The notes below the pieces were generated by a model, which was not told the DNA's origin, ran no database searches, and saw only the letters and a program-made list of their open reading frames with translations. Source: an uncultured Lachnospiraceae bacterium (lineage in GTDB: Bacteria; Bacillota; Clostridia; Lachnospirales; Lachnospiraceae). From it: 27,484 bases of DNA. The stretch covers positions 1 through 27,484 of the forward strand of contig CAKRIL010000035.1 of the NCBI GenBank assembly GCA_934343915.1, read 5' to 3'. Numbering within the stretch: position 1 is the stretch's first letter; each line of letters opens with the position of its first letter. The position numbers and the translations under genes were made by a program. This document shows, piece by piece, positions 16,982 to 26,077 of this stretch.

Positions 16982-18344
16982 TACGATAAATGAAAGAGAA
17001 ATAGCCCTCGATATACTTATGGAGGTAAATGAGAAGGAACAGTATGTTCATGTCCTGCTTAATGAGGCACTTCGCAAATACCAGTATCTTGAAAAAAATG
17101 AGAGGGCATTTATTTCGAGGCTTGTAAAGGGAACAATAGAACGCAGACTGACACTTGATTATGTGATTAATCAGGTGTCTTCTGTGCGTGTTAATAAGAT
17201 GAAGCCGCTTATAAGAAATCTTATGCGGATGAGCGTATATCAGCTTATGTACATGGAGCAGGTTCCTGCCAGTGCGGTGTGCAATGAGGCGGTGAAACTT
17301 GCAAAGAAGAGACATTTTAACAATCTTGGCGGCTTTGTGAACGGCGTATTAAGGAATATAAGCAGACAGCTTCCTGATATGAAGCTTCCCGGGGATTATA
17401 CCATCAGATATTCGATGCCTCAGGAGATTATTGATATCTTAAGATCAAGCTATGACGATGCGGTTGTGGAGAGAATTCTTGACAGCTTCCTTAAGGAGAA
17501 AAGCATATCGGCTATGACCAATATCGTTAAGACGGACAAAGGTGCTCTTATGAACAGCCTGTCTGAGCAGGGAATCACGGTCAAGGATGCACCTTATGTC
17601 AAGGATGCGATACTTATTTCGGGCTTTAATTATCTTGAGGACATACCTGAATTTTATGATGGAAAGTTCCAGATTCAGGATATAAGCAGTATGCTTGCGG
17701 GAATTGTTGCGGCACCTGCGGAGGGCAGCAGGGTTATAGATGTGTGCGCCGCACCGGGCGGCAAGAGCATATTTGCAGCACTGAGCATGGGCGGAACGGG
17801 CTGCGTGATATCGAGGGATGTGTCTGACAGAAAGACGGAGCAGATTAAGGAGAACGCCGACAGGCTGGGAATTGACAACATACATGTGGAGACTGTCGAT
17901 GCGACCATGCATATTGCGGAGGATGATGCGAGTGCAGATGTCGTGCTTGCGGACGTTCCGTGCTCGGGACTTGGAATAATAGGCAGAAAGCCTGACATAA
18001 AATATAATGTAACTCAGGAAAAGCTTGACGGAATCATAAAATTACAGCGGGATATTCTCGATTCAGTGTGCGGATATGTAAAGCAGGGCGGATATATGGT
18101 ATATTCCACCTGTACGTTAAATCCTAAGGAAAACGAGGAAAATGTACGATATATAATGAGTAAGGGCTTTGCACCGGAGGATATAACGGATGTGCTTCCG
18201 AAGTCTCTTTTTGAGGATGCAGAAAGGGCAGGAGAGGCTGTGTATGATAAGCTTGCACAGGACGCAAAAGACGGAATGCTCACGTTAATTCCGGGTGTAT
18301 ATGAATGCGACGGCTTTTTTGTGGCAAAGCTTAAGAAAATATAG
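16974..18344 (+). CDS. rsmB: 16S rRNA (cytosine-5) methyltransferase RsmB
   Basis: A 456-residue protein with an N-terminal NusB-like RNA-binding domain (about 1-135) and a C-terminal SAM-dependent methyltransferase. SAM motif DVCAAPGGKS lies near 258-267. The two conserved cysteines are Cys330 in ADVPCSGLG and Cys380 in YSTCTLNPKENEENV, one the nucleophile and the other needed for release. The enzyme modifies cytosine 967 (E. coli numbering) of 16S rRNA. The start is GTG at 16974, overlapping the previous gene by 8 nt, seven nt after AGAGGA. Confidence 0.94.
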   Translation: MTNTINEREIALDILMEVNEKEQYVHVLLNEALRKYQYLEKNERAFISRLVKGTIERRLTLDYVINQVSSVRVNKMKPLIRNLMRMSVYQLMYMEQVPASAVCNEAVKLAKKRHFNNLGGFVNGVLRNISRQLPDMKLPGDYTIRYSMPQEIIDILRSSYDDAVVERILDSFLKEKSISAMTNIVKTDKGALMNSLSEQGITVKDAPYVKDAILISGFNYLEDIPEFYDGKFQIQDISSMLAGIVAAPAEGSRVIDVCAAPGGKSIFAALSMGGTGCVISRDVSDRKTEQIKENADRLGIDNIHVETVDATMHIAEDDASADVVLADVPCSGLGIIGRKPDIKYNVTQEKLDGIIKLQRDILDSVCGYVKQGGYMVYSTCTLNPKENEENVRYIMSKGFAPEDITDVLPKSLFEDAERAGEAVYDKLAQDAKDGMLTLIPGVYECDGFFVAKLKKI

Positions 18345-18352
18345 GAGAAAAT

Positions 18353-19390
18353 ATGGATATAAAATCACTTACCAAGCCGGAACTTGTACAGCTTATTGAG
18401 GAACTCGGTGAAAAAAAGTTCAGGGCGGAGCAGGTATATGACTGGATTCATAAGAAGCTTGTGACGGACTATGACTCAATGAAGAATGTGCCTAAGAGCC
18501 TTAAGGATAAGCTTGCGCAGGTAAGCCCGATTACTGTGGTCACACAGGTTGATAAGCAGGTATCGGCAATAGACGGAACCGCAAAGTATCTTTTTAAGCT
18601 GTCGGACGGCAATCTTATTGAGAGTGTGCTTATGAGATACAAGTTCGGAAATTCCGTATGTATTTCATCACAGGCGGGCTGCCGTATGGGCTGCCGCTTC
18701 TGTGCTTCGACGCTCAATGGCTTGTCAAGAAGTCTTCTTCCCTCCGAGATGCTTGATCAGATATACAGAATACAGGCGGATACGGGAGAGAGAGTATCGC
18801 ATGTAGTCATTATGGGAACAGGAGAACCGTTCGACAATTATGATAATGTAAGACGCTTTGTCACGCTATTGACCGATGAGAACGGTCTTAACATCGGTGC
18901 AAGAAATCTTACCATATCTACATGCGGAATAGTGCCGAGAATAAGGCAGTTCGCGGATGAGCAGCTTCAGGTTAATCTTGCAATATCGCTTCATGCACCT
19001 AACGATGAGCTCAGAAGAACGCTTATGCCGGTTGCCAATAAGTATTCCATAGAAGAACTGATAGATGCGTGCAGATATTATGTGGATAAGACATCAAGGC
19101 GGATTACATATGAATACAGCCTTGTCAAGGGTGTAAATGACGGCAGGGAACAGGCAATGGAGCTCATTTCACTTATAAAGGGAATGAACTGCCATGTCAA
19201 TCTGATACCGGTTAATCCGATTAAGGAGAGGGATTTCAAGCAGACGGAGGGACCACAGATAAGCAATTTTAAAAATCTTCTTGAAAAAAATGGGATTGCA
19301 TGTACAATAAGAAGAGAGATGGGAAGAGATATTAATGGTGCTTGCGGTCAGCTTCGCAAGAGCTATTTAGATGAAAATAACGCAGAATAA
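18353..19390 (+). CDS. rlmN: Dual-specificity 23S rRNA/tRNA adenine-C2 methyltransferase RlmN
   Basis: A 345-residue radical-SAM enzyme. The iron-sulfur motif is C110-xxx-C114-xx-C117 (GCRMGCRFCAST), GTGEPFDNYDNV follows near 161-172, and the C-terminal methyl-carrying cysteine is Cys331 in NGACGQLRKSY. It methylates C2 of A2503 in 23S rRNA and of A37 in some tRNAs. It is translated from ATG at 18353 after TAGGAG and lies eight nt behind rsmB, consistent with an rRNA-modification pair. Confidence 0.96.
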   Translation: MDIKSLTKPELVQLIEELGEKKFRAEQVYDWIHKKLVTDYDSMKNVPKSLKDKLAQVSPITVVTQVDKQVSAIDGTAKYLFKLSDGNLIESVLMRYKFGNSVCISSQAGCRMGCRFCASTLNGLSRSLLPSEMLDQIYRIQADTGERVSHVVIMGTGEPFDNYDNVRRFVTLLTDENGLNIGARNLTISTCGIVPRIRQFADEQLQVNLAISLHAPNDELRRTLMPVANKYSIEELIDACRYYVDKTSRRITYEYSLVKGVNDGREQAMELISLIKGMNCHVNLIPVNPIKERDFKQTEGPQISNFKNLLEKNGIACTIRREMGRDINGACGQLRKSYLDENNAE

Positions 19391-19408
19391 TCTGCGTGGA
19401 GGAATGTA

Positions 19409-20128
19409 ATGAGGGCATATGCAGCTACGGATGTAGGCAGAATAAGAGAAGTCAATCAGGATTACATCTTCTGCAGTATGGAACCTGTCGGGAAGCTTCC
19501 GAATCTGTTCTTGGTGGCAGATGGAATGGGCGGACATAAGGCAGGTGATTTAGCTTCGCGCTATACTGTTGAAACTCTGATAAAGAGTATTGAGAATTCG
19601 GGCTCGGACAATCCGATAACGATTATCAATGATGCTATTGTTGAAGCTAACAGAAAGCTTCTTGAGAAAGCAGCAGAGTCGGAACAGTATTCAGGGATGG
19701 GAACTACCTTGGTTGTGTGTACGATTATCGGGGAATCTATGTACGTTGCCAACGTAGGAGACAGCAGACTTTATCTTTATGACGGCAGACTGTCACAGAT
19801 AACAAGGGATCATTCTCTTGTGGCTGAGATGGTTGCACTTGGAAAGTTAGGACGCGATGAAGCGCGCAGACATGAGAAGAAGAATGTCATTACACGGGCA
19901 ATAGGAGGCTCTAAGGAGGTAATGGCTGATTTCTTTGAGGCGGAGCTTACGGCGGGGAACAGAATAATTATGTGTTCGGACGGACTGAGTAATATGGTTG
20001 AAGATGAAGAGATTGAGCAGGTCTTAGCCTCGGATATGACCATTGAGGACAAGACGAAGCAACTGTTAGGCAGAGCTAATGAGAATGGCGGCAAGGACAA
20101 TATAGCAGTCGTCATTATCGAGCTTTAG
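19409..20128 (+). CDS. prpC: PP2C-family serine/threonine phosphatase (PrpC/Stp)
   Basis: A 239-residue metal-dependent phosphatase. Metal-binding residues appear in the usual places: ATDVGRIREVNQD near the N-terminus, VADGMGGH (about 36-43), MCSDGLSNM (about 189-197) and GGKDNIAVVII at the end. No membrane segment is present. GGAGGAATGTA precedes the ATG. It reverses phosphorylation by the adjacent PASTA kinase, 11 nt downstream; the same pair follows rlmN in Bacillus and related bacteria. Confidence 0.95.
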   Translation: MRAYAATDVGRIREVNQDYIFCSMEPVGKLPNLFLVADGMGGHKAGDLASRYTVETLIKSIENSGSDNPITIINDAIVEANRKLLEKAAESEQYSGMGTTLVVCTIIGESMYVANVGDSRLYLYDGRLSQITRDHSLVAEMVALGKLGRDEARRHEKKNVITRAIGGSKEVMADFFEAELTAGNRIIMCSDGLSNMVEDEEIEQVLASDMTIEDKTKQLLGRANENGGKDNIAVVIIEL

Positions 20129-20139
20129 TAGGAGGTAAT

Positions 20140-22278
20140 ATGTTAAAGCCAGGAATGTTTATTGCGGACAGATATGAGATTCTCGGAAAGATTGGTTCCG
20201 GCGGAATGTCAGATGTCTATAAGGCGAAGTGCCATAAGTTGAACAGATATGTTGCAATTAAGGTGCTCAAGCCTGAGTTCAGTGAGGATAGGTCATTCGT
20301 GACTAAGTTCCGTGTGGAGGCACAGTCTGCAGCAGGACTTATTCATGCCAATATCGTCAATGTGTATGATGTAGGTGATGAGAACGGAATATATTATATT
20401 GTAATGGAGCTTGTTGAGGGTATTACCCTTAAGAAATATATTGAAAAGAAGGGCAGACTCGGAGTAAGGGAGGCTGTCAGCATTGCGATTCAGGTTGCAC
20501 AGGGAATTGAGGCTGCGCATAACCATCACATAGTCCATAGGGATATTAAGCCTCAGAATATCATTATATCCAAGGAAGGCAAGGTTAAGGTTACTGATTT
20601 CGGTATAGCCAGAGCGGCGACCTCGAATACGATTAATTCCAATGCAATGGGTTCGGTGCATTATATATCACCGGAACAGGCAAGAGGCGGATACAGTGAT
20701 GAGAAGAGCGATATATACTCATTCGGTATAATGCTCTATGAGATGCTCACCGGAAGGGTTCCGTTCGAGGGAGATACGACGGTGTCCGTTGCGCTTCAGC
20801 ACATTCAGGATGATATTGTGTCACCGGCGAAGCTTGTGCCGGGAATACCTATAAGCGTTGAGAAGATAGTGCTTAAGTGTACCCAGAAGAAGACCGAAAG
20901 ACGTTATCAGAATATGTCTGACCTCATTGCTGACCTTAAGAGATCACTTGTTGCACCGGATGAGGATTTTGTTGTTATGAGACCGGTCGCAAGCAACGGC
21001 CCGACCAAGATGATTACAGAGGATGAGCTTGATATGATTCATCAGATGTCGTCAGTAAAGTCAACGAATGTTTCAAGCAGGAACAATGATGATGAAGATG
21101 ATGAGTACGGCTATGATGATGAGGATGACATCAGTGATGGGGACGAAGATGATGAGTACGAGGATGACGAGAATGGCGGTAAGGGAAGTACCGTTGACAA
21201 GGTCATCACGGCACTCGGAATATCAGTTGCCGTAATCATTGTAATTATAACGCTGTTTATCATATTTAAGATGGTATCGGTTCTCTCTGGAAGCGGTAAC
21301 GGCAATTCGAACAATACGACTACACCCCAGACCTCTGAGACCGACGACGGAAAGACAGAGGTGCCTCAGGTGACAGGCTACAACTATGAGGAAGCTCAGA
21401 CTATGCTTAAGAATGCCAACTTAGGCTTCAAGCTTATGTATTCCAACTCATCCTATGATGCAGGAATTGTTATAGAGCAGAATCTTGATGCAGGAACAAG
21501 GGTTAATGAGCATACCACCGTAATACTCACGGTGAGCAGCGGTCCGGAGTCGTTCTCGATGATTAATGTTGATGATATGCTTGAGGATGATGCGAGAGAG
21601 GCTCTTGAAGCACTGGGACTTAAGGTTAAGACGGAATATGTCTCAAGCTCGGAGGTCGAGCAGTTCCATGTAATAAGCTCAACACCGAAGCATCTTGCCA
21701 AGGTTAAACAGGGAGATGAGGTAACTCTGTATATAAGTATGGGTGACGGCAAGGTCTACACGGAGGTTCCGAATCTGTCGGGCATGACCGAGGATGAGGC
21801 AAAGAATGCCATTGTTTCCAACGGCTTTGTTGTTGGTACGGTTAAGCGTGAGAACAGCCAGACGGTTGCACCGGGACTTGTAATAGCTCAGAGCGGGCCG
21901 GCGGCAGGAGAGAAGGCGGCTGAGGGAACAGCAATTAATTTTGTTGTAAGCTCAGGAAACGATTCTTCAATCAAGTATGTATATCTCTCAAAGACAGTAT
22001 TGGCTGAGGATCTTACATCGGGCAGCAATACGGTTCCTGAGGATGCCACATTTATCAGACTTAATTTTGTGCTTGCACAGAACGGGAATGAGAAGAATAT
22101 AGCCACACAGGAATATACATCCTATGCAGGTATGACTGAAAAATCAATTCAGGTAAGAGAAGCACTTTCAGATTTTAACAAGGGCTCTGCAGAGCTCAGA
22201 GTATTTGCATATTATGTTGCACCATCAGGGGAGGCAACAGTGCAGTTATGTACTCTCAGTGTTACTTTGACTGAATAA
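20140..22278 (+). CDS. prkC: PASTA-domain serine/threonine protein kinase (PrkC/Stk type)
   Basis: A 712-residue transmembrane kinase. The cytoplasmic kinase domain (about 12-270) has loop GSGGMSDVY, Lys41, catalytic HRDIKPQN (133-140) and DFG at 153-155. A juxtamembrane linker contains a highly acidic Asp/Glu tract (about 314-346). One membrane segment follows (about 355-380), then three extracellular PASTA repeats (about 407-472, 474-540, 541-607) and a 105-residue C-terminal domain of unknown type (608-712). PASTA kinases sense muropeptides or lipid II and control wall growth, division and germination. RBS AGGAGG precedes the ATG. The acidic tract is encoded by GAT/GAA/GAG-rich repeats. 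Confidence 0.95.
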   Translation: MLKPGMFIADRYEILGKIGSGGMSDVYKAKCHKLNRYVAIKVLKPEFSEDRSFVTKFRVEAQSAAGLIHANIVNVYDVGDENGIYYIVMELVEGITLKKYIEKKGRLGVREAVSIAIQVAQGIEAAHNHHIVHRDIKPQNIIISKEGKVKVTDFGIARAATSNTINSNAMGSVHYISPEQARGGYSDEKSDIYSFGIMLYEMLTGRVPFEGDTTVSVALQHIQDDIVSPAKLVPGIPISVEKIVLKCTQKKTERRYQNMSDLIADLKRSLVAPDEDFVVMRPVASNGPTKMITEDELDMIHQMSSVKSTNVSSRNNDDEDDEYGYDDEDDISDGDEDDEYEDDENGGKGSTVDKVITALGISVAVIIVIITLFIIFKMVSVLSGSGNGNSNNTTTPQTSETDDGKTEVPQVTGYNYEEAQTMLKNANLGFKLMYSNSSYDAGIVIEQNLDAGTRVNEHTTVILTVSSGPESFSMINVDDMLEDDAREALEALGLKVKTEYVSSSEVEQFHVISSTPKHLAKVKQGDEVTLYISMGDGKVYTEVPNLSGMTEDEAKNAIVSNGFVVGTVKRENSQTVAPGLVIAQSGPAAGEKAAEGTAINFVVSSGNDSSIKYVYLSKTVLAEDLTSGSNTVPEDATFIRLNFVLAQNGNEKNIATQEYTSYAGMTEKSIQVREALSDFNKGSAELRVFAYYVAPSGEATVQLCTLSVTLTE

Positions 22279-22310
22279 TTACAATCATACGAAGTGGAAA
22301 AGTATAGTAT

Positions 22311-23180
22311 ATGCGTGGTAAGATAATCAAAGGTATCGCAGGTTTTTACTATGTTCATGCAGAAGGCAGGACATATGAATGCAAGGCAAAGGGCGGGTTC
22401 CGCAATAAGAATGTCAAGCCCCTTGTCGGTGACAATGTTGATATTGATATTGTAGATGAAGAAAAGCTTCTTGGAAATATCGTCGAGATACTTCCAAGAA
22501 GCAGCGAAATGATAAGACCGGCTGTGGCTAATGTTGACCAGGCACTTATAGTGTTCGCCATTTCGTCGCCGGAGCCTAATCTAAGACTGCTTGACAGCTT
22601 CCTTGTGATGATGGATGGGTATGAACTGCCGACGATTATATGCTTTAACAAGACTGATGAATCGGTACAGTCGGAGATGGACAGACTGGCTGAGATATAT
22701 TCCGGAAGCGGAAGCCGTGTCATGTTCACAAGCACTGTGACGGGTGAGGGTATAGATGAGCTTAAGGAGCTTCTTAAGCATCACACGACGGCTCTGGCAG
22801 GACCTTCAGGTGTGGGAAAGTCCTCAATTCTCAATACCCTGGTGGAGGGTGTCCGTATGGAGACCGGAAGCATAAGTGAGAGGATCGGAAGGGGCAGACA
22901 CACAACGAGACACTCGGAGGTGTTCGTACTCGACGAAGACAGCTATATTCTTGATACGCCGGGATTCACTTCACTGTCAATTATGGTAGATGACAAGGAT
23001 AAGCTGAGAATGTATATTCCTGAATTTGAACCATATGAGGGATGCTGCCGGTTCTCAGGCTGTGTTCATGTAAATGAGCCTCATTGCGCAGTGAAGAAGG
23101 CAGTGGAAGAGGGAAAGATTAATGCAGTCCGGTACGACAGCTACGTCGCAATGTACAATGAATTGAATAAGAAGAGATAA
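22311..23180 (+). CDS. rsgA: Ribosome small-subunit assembly GTPase RsgA (circularly permuted)
   Basis: A 289-residue protein: N-terminal OB fold, then the GTPase with permuted motifs, G4 CFNKTD (about 105-110) ahead of G1 GPSGVGKSS (about 164-172) and G3 DTPGF (about 219-223), and a C-terminal zinc region CCRFSGCVHVNEPHC (about 245-259). It helps mature the 30S subunit. Its Shine-Dalgarno is weak (GTGGAAAAG), and it lies 32 nt after prkC. It is the last gene of the long plus-strand run and ends at a strong bidirectional terminator. Confidence 0.95.
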   Translation: MRGKIIKGIAGFYYVHAEGRTYECKAKGGFRNKNVKPLVGDNVDIDIVDEEKLLGNIVEILPRSSEMIRPAVANVDQALIVFAISSPEPNLRLLDSFLVMMDGYELPTIICFNKTDESVQSEMDRLAEIYSGSGSRVMFTSTVTGEGIDELKELLKHHTTALAGPSGVGKSSILNTLVEGVRMETGSISERIGRGRHTTRHSEVFVLDEDSYILDTPGFTSLSIMVDDKDKLRMYIPEFEPYEGCCRFSGCVHVNEPHCAVKKAVEEGKINAVRYDSYVAMYNELNKKR

Positions 23181-23181
23181 T

Positions 23182-23222
23182 AAAAGACTCATGAAGCTTA
23201 CATAAGCTCCATGAGTCTTTTT
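23182..23222. terminator. Bidirectional intrinsic terminator between rsgA and rpe
   Basis: AAAAGACTCATG (23182-23193) pairs perfectly with CATGAGTCTTTT (23210-23221); after one mismatch the stem extends through AGCTT/AAGCT to a 4-nt loop. T-runs lie on the 3' side in both directions. The right half also encodes the last residues and stop of rpe (stop complement at 23198-23200), so the terminator is embedded in that gene. Confidence 0.9.
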
Positions 23223-23854
23223 ACGTTCGCGGAGGCATCACCCTTGAATACGGTGGAGCCTGCGACGATGACATTGGCTCCTGCCCCGCATATTGATTTT
23301 ATATTGTCGAAGTTGACACCGCCGTCAACCTCAATATCAAAATTCAGTTTTAATTCGTCCCTAAGACGCGCGGTTTCCTTAAGCTTATTGATTGAGCTCT
23401 CGATGAACTTCTGACCTCCGAAACCGGGGTTGACGCTCATGACAAGCACCATATCAACAAGAGGCATGTACGGAACAATGCTGCTTAGAGGTGTGGAAGG
23501 GTTGAGTGTTATACCGGCACGCACGTTAAGTCCTTTTATTTTCTTAAGTGTAGCCTCAACATCACTGCATGCCTCGACATGCACGGTCATTATATCTGCA
23601 CCAAGTGCAGCAAATTCTTCCGCATATCGTATTGGCTCTTTTATCATAAGATGAACGTCGAATATCTTGTCTGTTACGGGACGTATTGATTTGATGATTG
23701 GCATACCGAATGAAATGCTTGGGACAAATATACCATCCATCACGTCGATATGGATATAATCGGCACCGGCTTCATCAATGGTGCGTATGTCGTGTGCAAG
23801 ATTGCCGAAATCTGCCGAGAGAATGGACGGTGATAAAATCTTTTTGTAATTCAT
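23198..23854 (-). CDS. rpe: Ribulose-phosphate 3-epimerase
   Basis: A 218-residue TIM-barrel enzyme interconverting ribulose-5-phosphate and xylulose-5-phosphate in the pentose phosphate pathway. Signatures: KILSPSILSADFGNL, HIDVMDGIFVPSISFG with the first catalytic Asp and metal-binding residues, MSVNPGFGGQKFI, and EVDGGVN with the second catalytic Asp. Read on the minus strand, AAAAGGAG lies six nt before the ATG and overlaps the asparaginase stop. In Bacillus rpe follows rsgA on the same strand; here it is next to rsgA but inverted. Confidence 0.95.
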   Translation of the reverse strand: MNYKKILSPSILSADFGNLAHDIRTIDEAGADYIHIDVMDGIFVPSISFGMPIIKSIRPVTDKIFDVHLMIKEPIRYAEEFAALGADIMTVHVEACSDVEATLKKIKGLNVRAGITLNPSTPLSSIVPYMPLVDMVLVMSVNPGFGGQKFIESSINKLKETARLRDELKLNFDIEVDGGVNFDNIKSICGAGANVIVAGSTVFKGDASANVKRLMELM

Positions 23855-23866
23855 TGTGTGCTCCTT

Positions 23867-24862
23867 TTATATGTTAAGGTCATTCTGAACAGGTCGATAG
23901 AAGAGCCCTCTCACTTCATCGGGGTTCTTGGTCTGTGCGAGTATCCACATGAGCTTGGCAACGATGGCTTCAGTTGTCATATCGTAGGCTTCCATAAGAC
24001 GGTATTTCTTTTTTATTACTTGGCCTACCATGTACACGGACATATCGCTTCCTTCGTGCGGAACCTGAGTCGTCATGACAAGTGCCTTGCCGCAGTCAAT
24101 CCAGTCCGCGATTGCGTCAATGAAATCCTCATTGTCATAGCAGGGTATTCCGCCTACGCCGAAGCTTTCGATGACAAGTCCGTCATAGTGCTCCTTAAGA
24201 AAAGAGAATATGTCGGGATTCATACCCGGAACAAGCCGGAGCACGAACACCTTGGGGTCAAGGCTTGTATAAAAATCAGGGCCGTCATCGGAGACCTTTT
24301 CCTCAATGTAATATCTCACTCTGCGGTCACGCACGATGGCTATCTCCGGAAAGTCAATGCTTTTAAAAGCATTGAAGCTCTTGGTGTGTGTCTTACGTGC
24401 GCGGGTACCGAGTATAACCTTGTTGTCGAAGAGAAGGTGGACTCCGTGCGCACGGTCGTCACATGCAAATACTATGGCATTTAAAAGATTGTTTCTTGCA
24501 TCCGAATCGACGGACGCAAGAGGCTTCTGTGAACCGGTTATTACGACAGGCTTCATGCTGTTCTGAACCATGTAGGACAGAGCGGCGGCGGTGTATGCCA
24601 TGGTATCCGTGCCATGAGTTATCACAAAGCCGTCATATGAGGTGTAATGCTCTTTCAGACACTTCACAATGGCAATCCAATGCTGGTAGCATATGTTGGT
24701 GCTGTCAAGATTGAACAGACCATAGGTCGTGATGGAGCATATCTCAGTCACTTCAGGAATGTATTCAAGTATTTCCTCGGATGTTACAGACGGCGTAAGA
24801 CCGTTGTTGGTTGGTTTGGATGCAATGGTACCACCTGTTGCAATCAGTAGAATCCTTTTCAT
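23867..24862 (-). CDS. L-asparaginase, type I (AnsA-like)
   Basis: A 331-residue enzyme hydrolysing asparagine to aspartate and ammonia. The two catalytic threonines are in view: Thr12 in LIATGGTIASK and Thr85 in ITHGTDTMAY (83-87 HGTDT), with a conserved Lys downstream (GSQKPLAS region). There is no signal peptide, so it is the cytoplasmic, usually low-affinity form. AAGAGG precedes the ATG on the minus strand. It lies 17 nt after ychF and 12 nt before rpe, suggesting one transcript. A glutaminase side activity cannot be judged from sequence alone. Confidence 0.93.
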   Translation of the reverse strand: MKRILLIATGGTIASKPTNNGLTPSVTSEEILEYIPEVTEICSITTYGLFNLDSTNICYQHWIAIVKCLKEHYTSYDGFVITHGTDTMAYTAAALSYMVQNSMKPVVITGSQKPLASVDSDARNNLLNAIVFACDDRAHGVHLLFDNKVILGTRARKTHTKSFNAFKSIDFPEIAIVRDRRVRYYIEEKVSDDGPDFYTSLDPKVFVLRLVPGMNPDIFSFLKEHYDGLVIESFGVGGIPCYDNEDFIDAIADWIDCGKALVMTTQVPHEGSDMSVYMVGQVIKKKYRLMEAYDMTTEAIVAKLMWILAQTKNPDEVRGLFYRPVQNDLNI

Positions 24863-24879
24863 AAATAACCTCTTAATTT

Positions 24880-25977
24880 TTATACGTTGAAACGGAAGAG
24901 AACGACATCGCCGTCCTTAACCACATAATCCTTGCCTTCAAGACCTACAAGCCCCTTTTCCTTGGCTGCCGCATACGAACCGCAGTCGAGAAGATCCTGA
25001 TAGTTGACAACCTCGGCACGGATGAAGCCGCGCTCAAAGTCGCTGTGAATCTTTCCTGCTGCCTGAGGAGCCTTCGTTCCCTTGGTGATTGTCCATGCTC
25101 TTGTCTCAGTAGGACCGGCAGTGAGATAGCTGATAAGACCGAGAAGTGAGTAGCTTGCTCTTATGAGCTTGTCGAGACCTGATTCGGATAAACCAAGGTC
25201 AGCTAAGAATTCCTTCTTATCGGAATCGTCAAGTTCGGAGATTTCCTCCTCAATCTTGGCACATACAACGAACACCTCGCTGCCCTCGGAAGCTGCGAAG
25301 CTGCGAACCTCGGCAACATACTCATTGGAGGTTGCATCATCAGCCAGATCATCCTCGGACACGTTAGCTGCGTATATAACAGGCTTAGCCGTGAGAAGGG
25401 TGTATGATGCTATGAGTGCCTTCTCGTCATCATCATCGGTCTCGAAGCTTCTTGCGGACTTCCCTTCCTCAAGATGAGCTTTAAGTCTCTTTAAAAGGTC
25501 GTTTTCCTTGGCGAGAGCCTTGTCGTTCATTGCTGCACGGCCTACCTTGGCGATTCTTCTCTCGAGAATATCAATGTCTGAGAAGATGAGCTCAAGGTTG
25601 ATGGTATCTATATCTCTTATAGGGTCAACACTGCCATCTACATGGACGATGTTGCTGTCGTCGAAGCAGCGGACTACATGGACGATGGCATCTACCTCAC
25701 GGATATGTGAAAGAAACTGGTTGCCGAGACCTTCACCCTTGGAGGCACCCTTTACAAGACCTGCGATATCAACGAACTCGATAGCGGCAGGAGTAATTTT
25801 TGCTGAATTATAGAGTGCGGCGAGCTTATTAAGACGCTCATCCGGAACTGTGACAATACCTACGTTAGGGTCGATGGTACAGAACGGATAGTTAGCGGAT
25901 TCCGCACCTGCCTTCGTAAGAGAATTGAACAATGTACTTTTGCCGACGTTCGGCAGTCCAACAATACCTAATTTCAT
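24880..25977 (-). CDS. ychF: Redox-regulated ATPase/GTPase YchF (OLA1 family)
   Basis: A 365-residue P-loop protein with G1 LPNVGKSTLFNSLTKA at the N-terminus, switch region NYPFCTIDPNVGIV, G3 DIAGLVKGASKGEGLGN, the YchF-specific NxxE-type fourth motif (AANVSEDDL region), a coiled-coil insertion and a C-terminal TGS domain. The family prefers ATP and binds ribosomes; in bacteria it is linked to stress and translation control. GAGGA precedes the ATG by seven nt. It heads the minus-strand group ychF-asparaginase-rpe and has an upstream promoter facing away from lgt. Confidence 0.96.
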   Translation of the reverse strand: MKLGIVGLPNVGKSTLFNSLTKAGAESANYPFCTIDPNVGIVTVPDERLNKLAALYNSAKITPAAIEFVDIAGLVKGASKGEGLGNQFLSHIREVDAIVHVVRCFDDSNIVHVDGSVDPIRDIDTINLELIFSDIDILERRIAKVGRAAMNDKALAKENDLLKRLKAHLEEGKSARSFETDDDDEKALIASYTLLTAKPVIYAANVSEDDLADDATSNEYVAEVRSFAASEGSEVFVVCAKIEEEISELDDSDKKEFLADLGLSESGLDKLIRASYSLLGLISYLTAGPTETRAWTITKGTKAPQAAGKIHSDFERGFIRAEVVNYQDLLDCGSYAAAKEKGLVGLEGKDYVVKDGDVVLFRFNV

Positions 25978-26030
25978 AGTAATTCCTCATTTCTGTTTTG
26001 CATTTATATAGTAAAAACTCATTCCGCCTA

Positions 26031-26059
26031 ATAGTAGCATAATAATAAGAAAAAAGCAA
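26031..26059 (-). promoter_or_regulatory. Extended -10 promoter for ychF
   Basis: On the minus strand TTGCTT (26059-26054), a 17-nt spacer and TACTAT (26036-26031) with TG one base upstream (TGCTACTAT) form a plausible sigma-A promoter. The start would be near 26024, about 47 nt before the ychF ATG. Confidence 0.55.
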
Positions 26060-26077
26060 TGCGAAAGGCAAAGGTTA

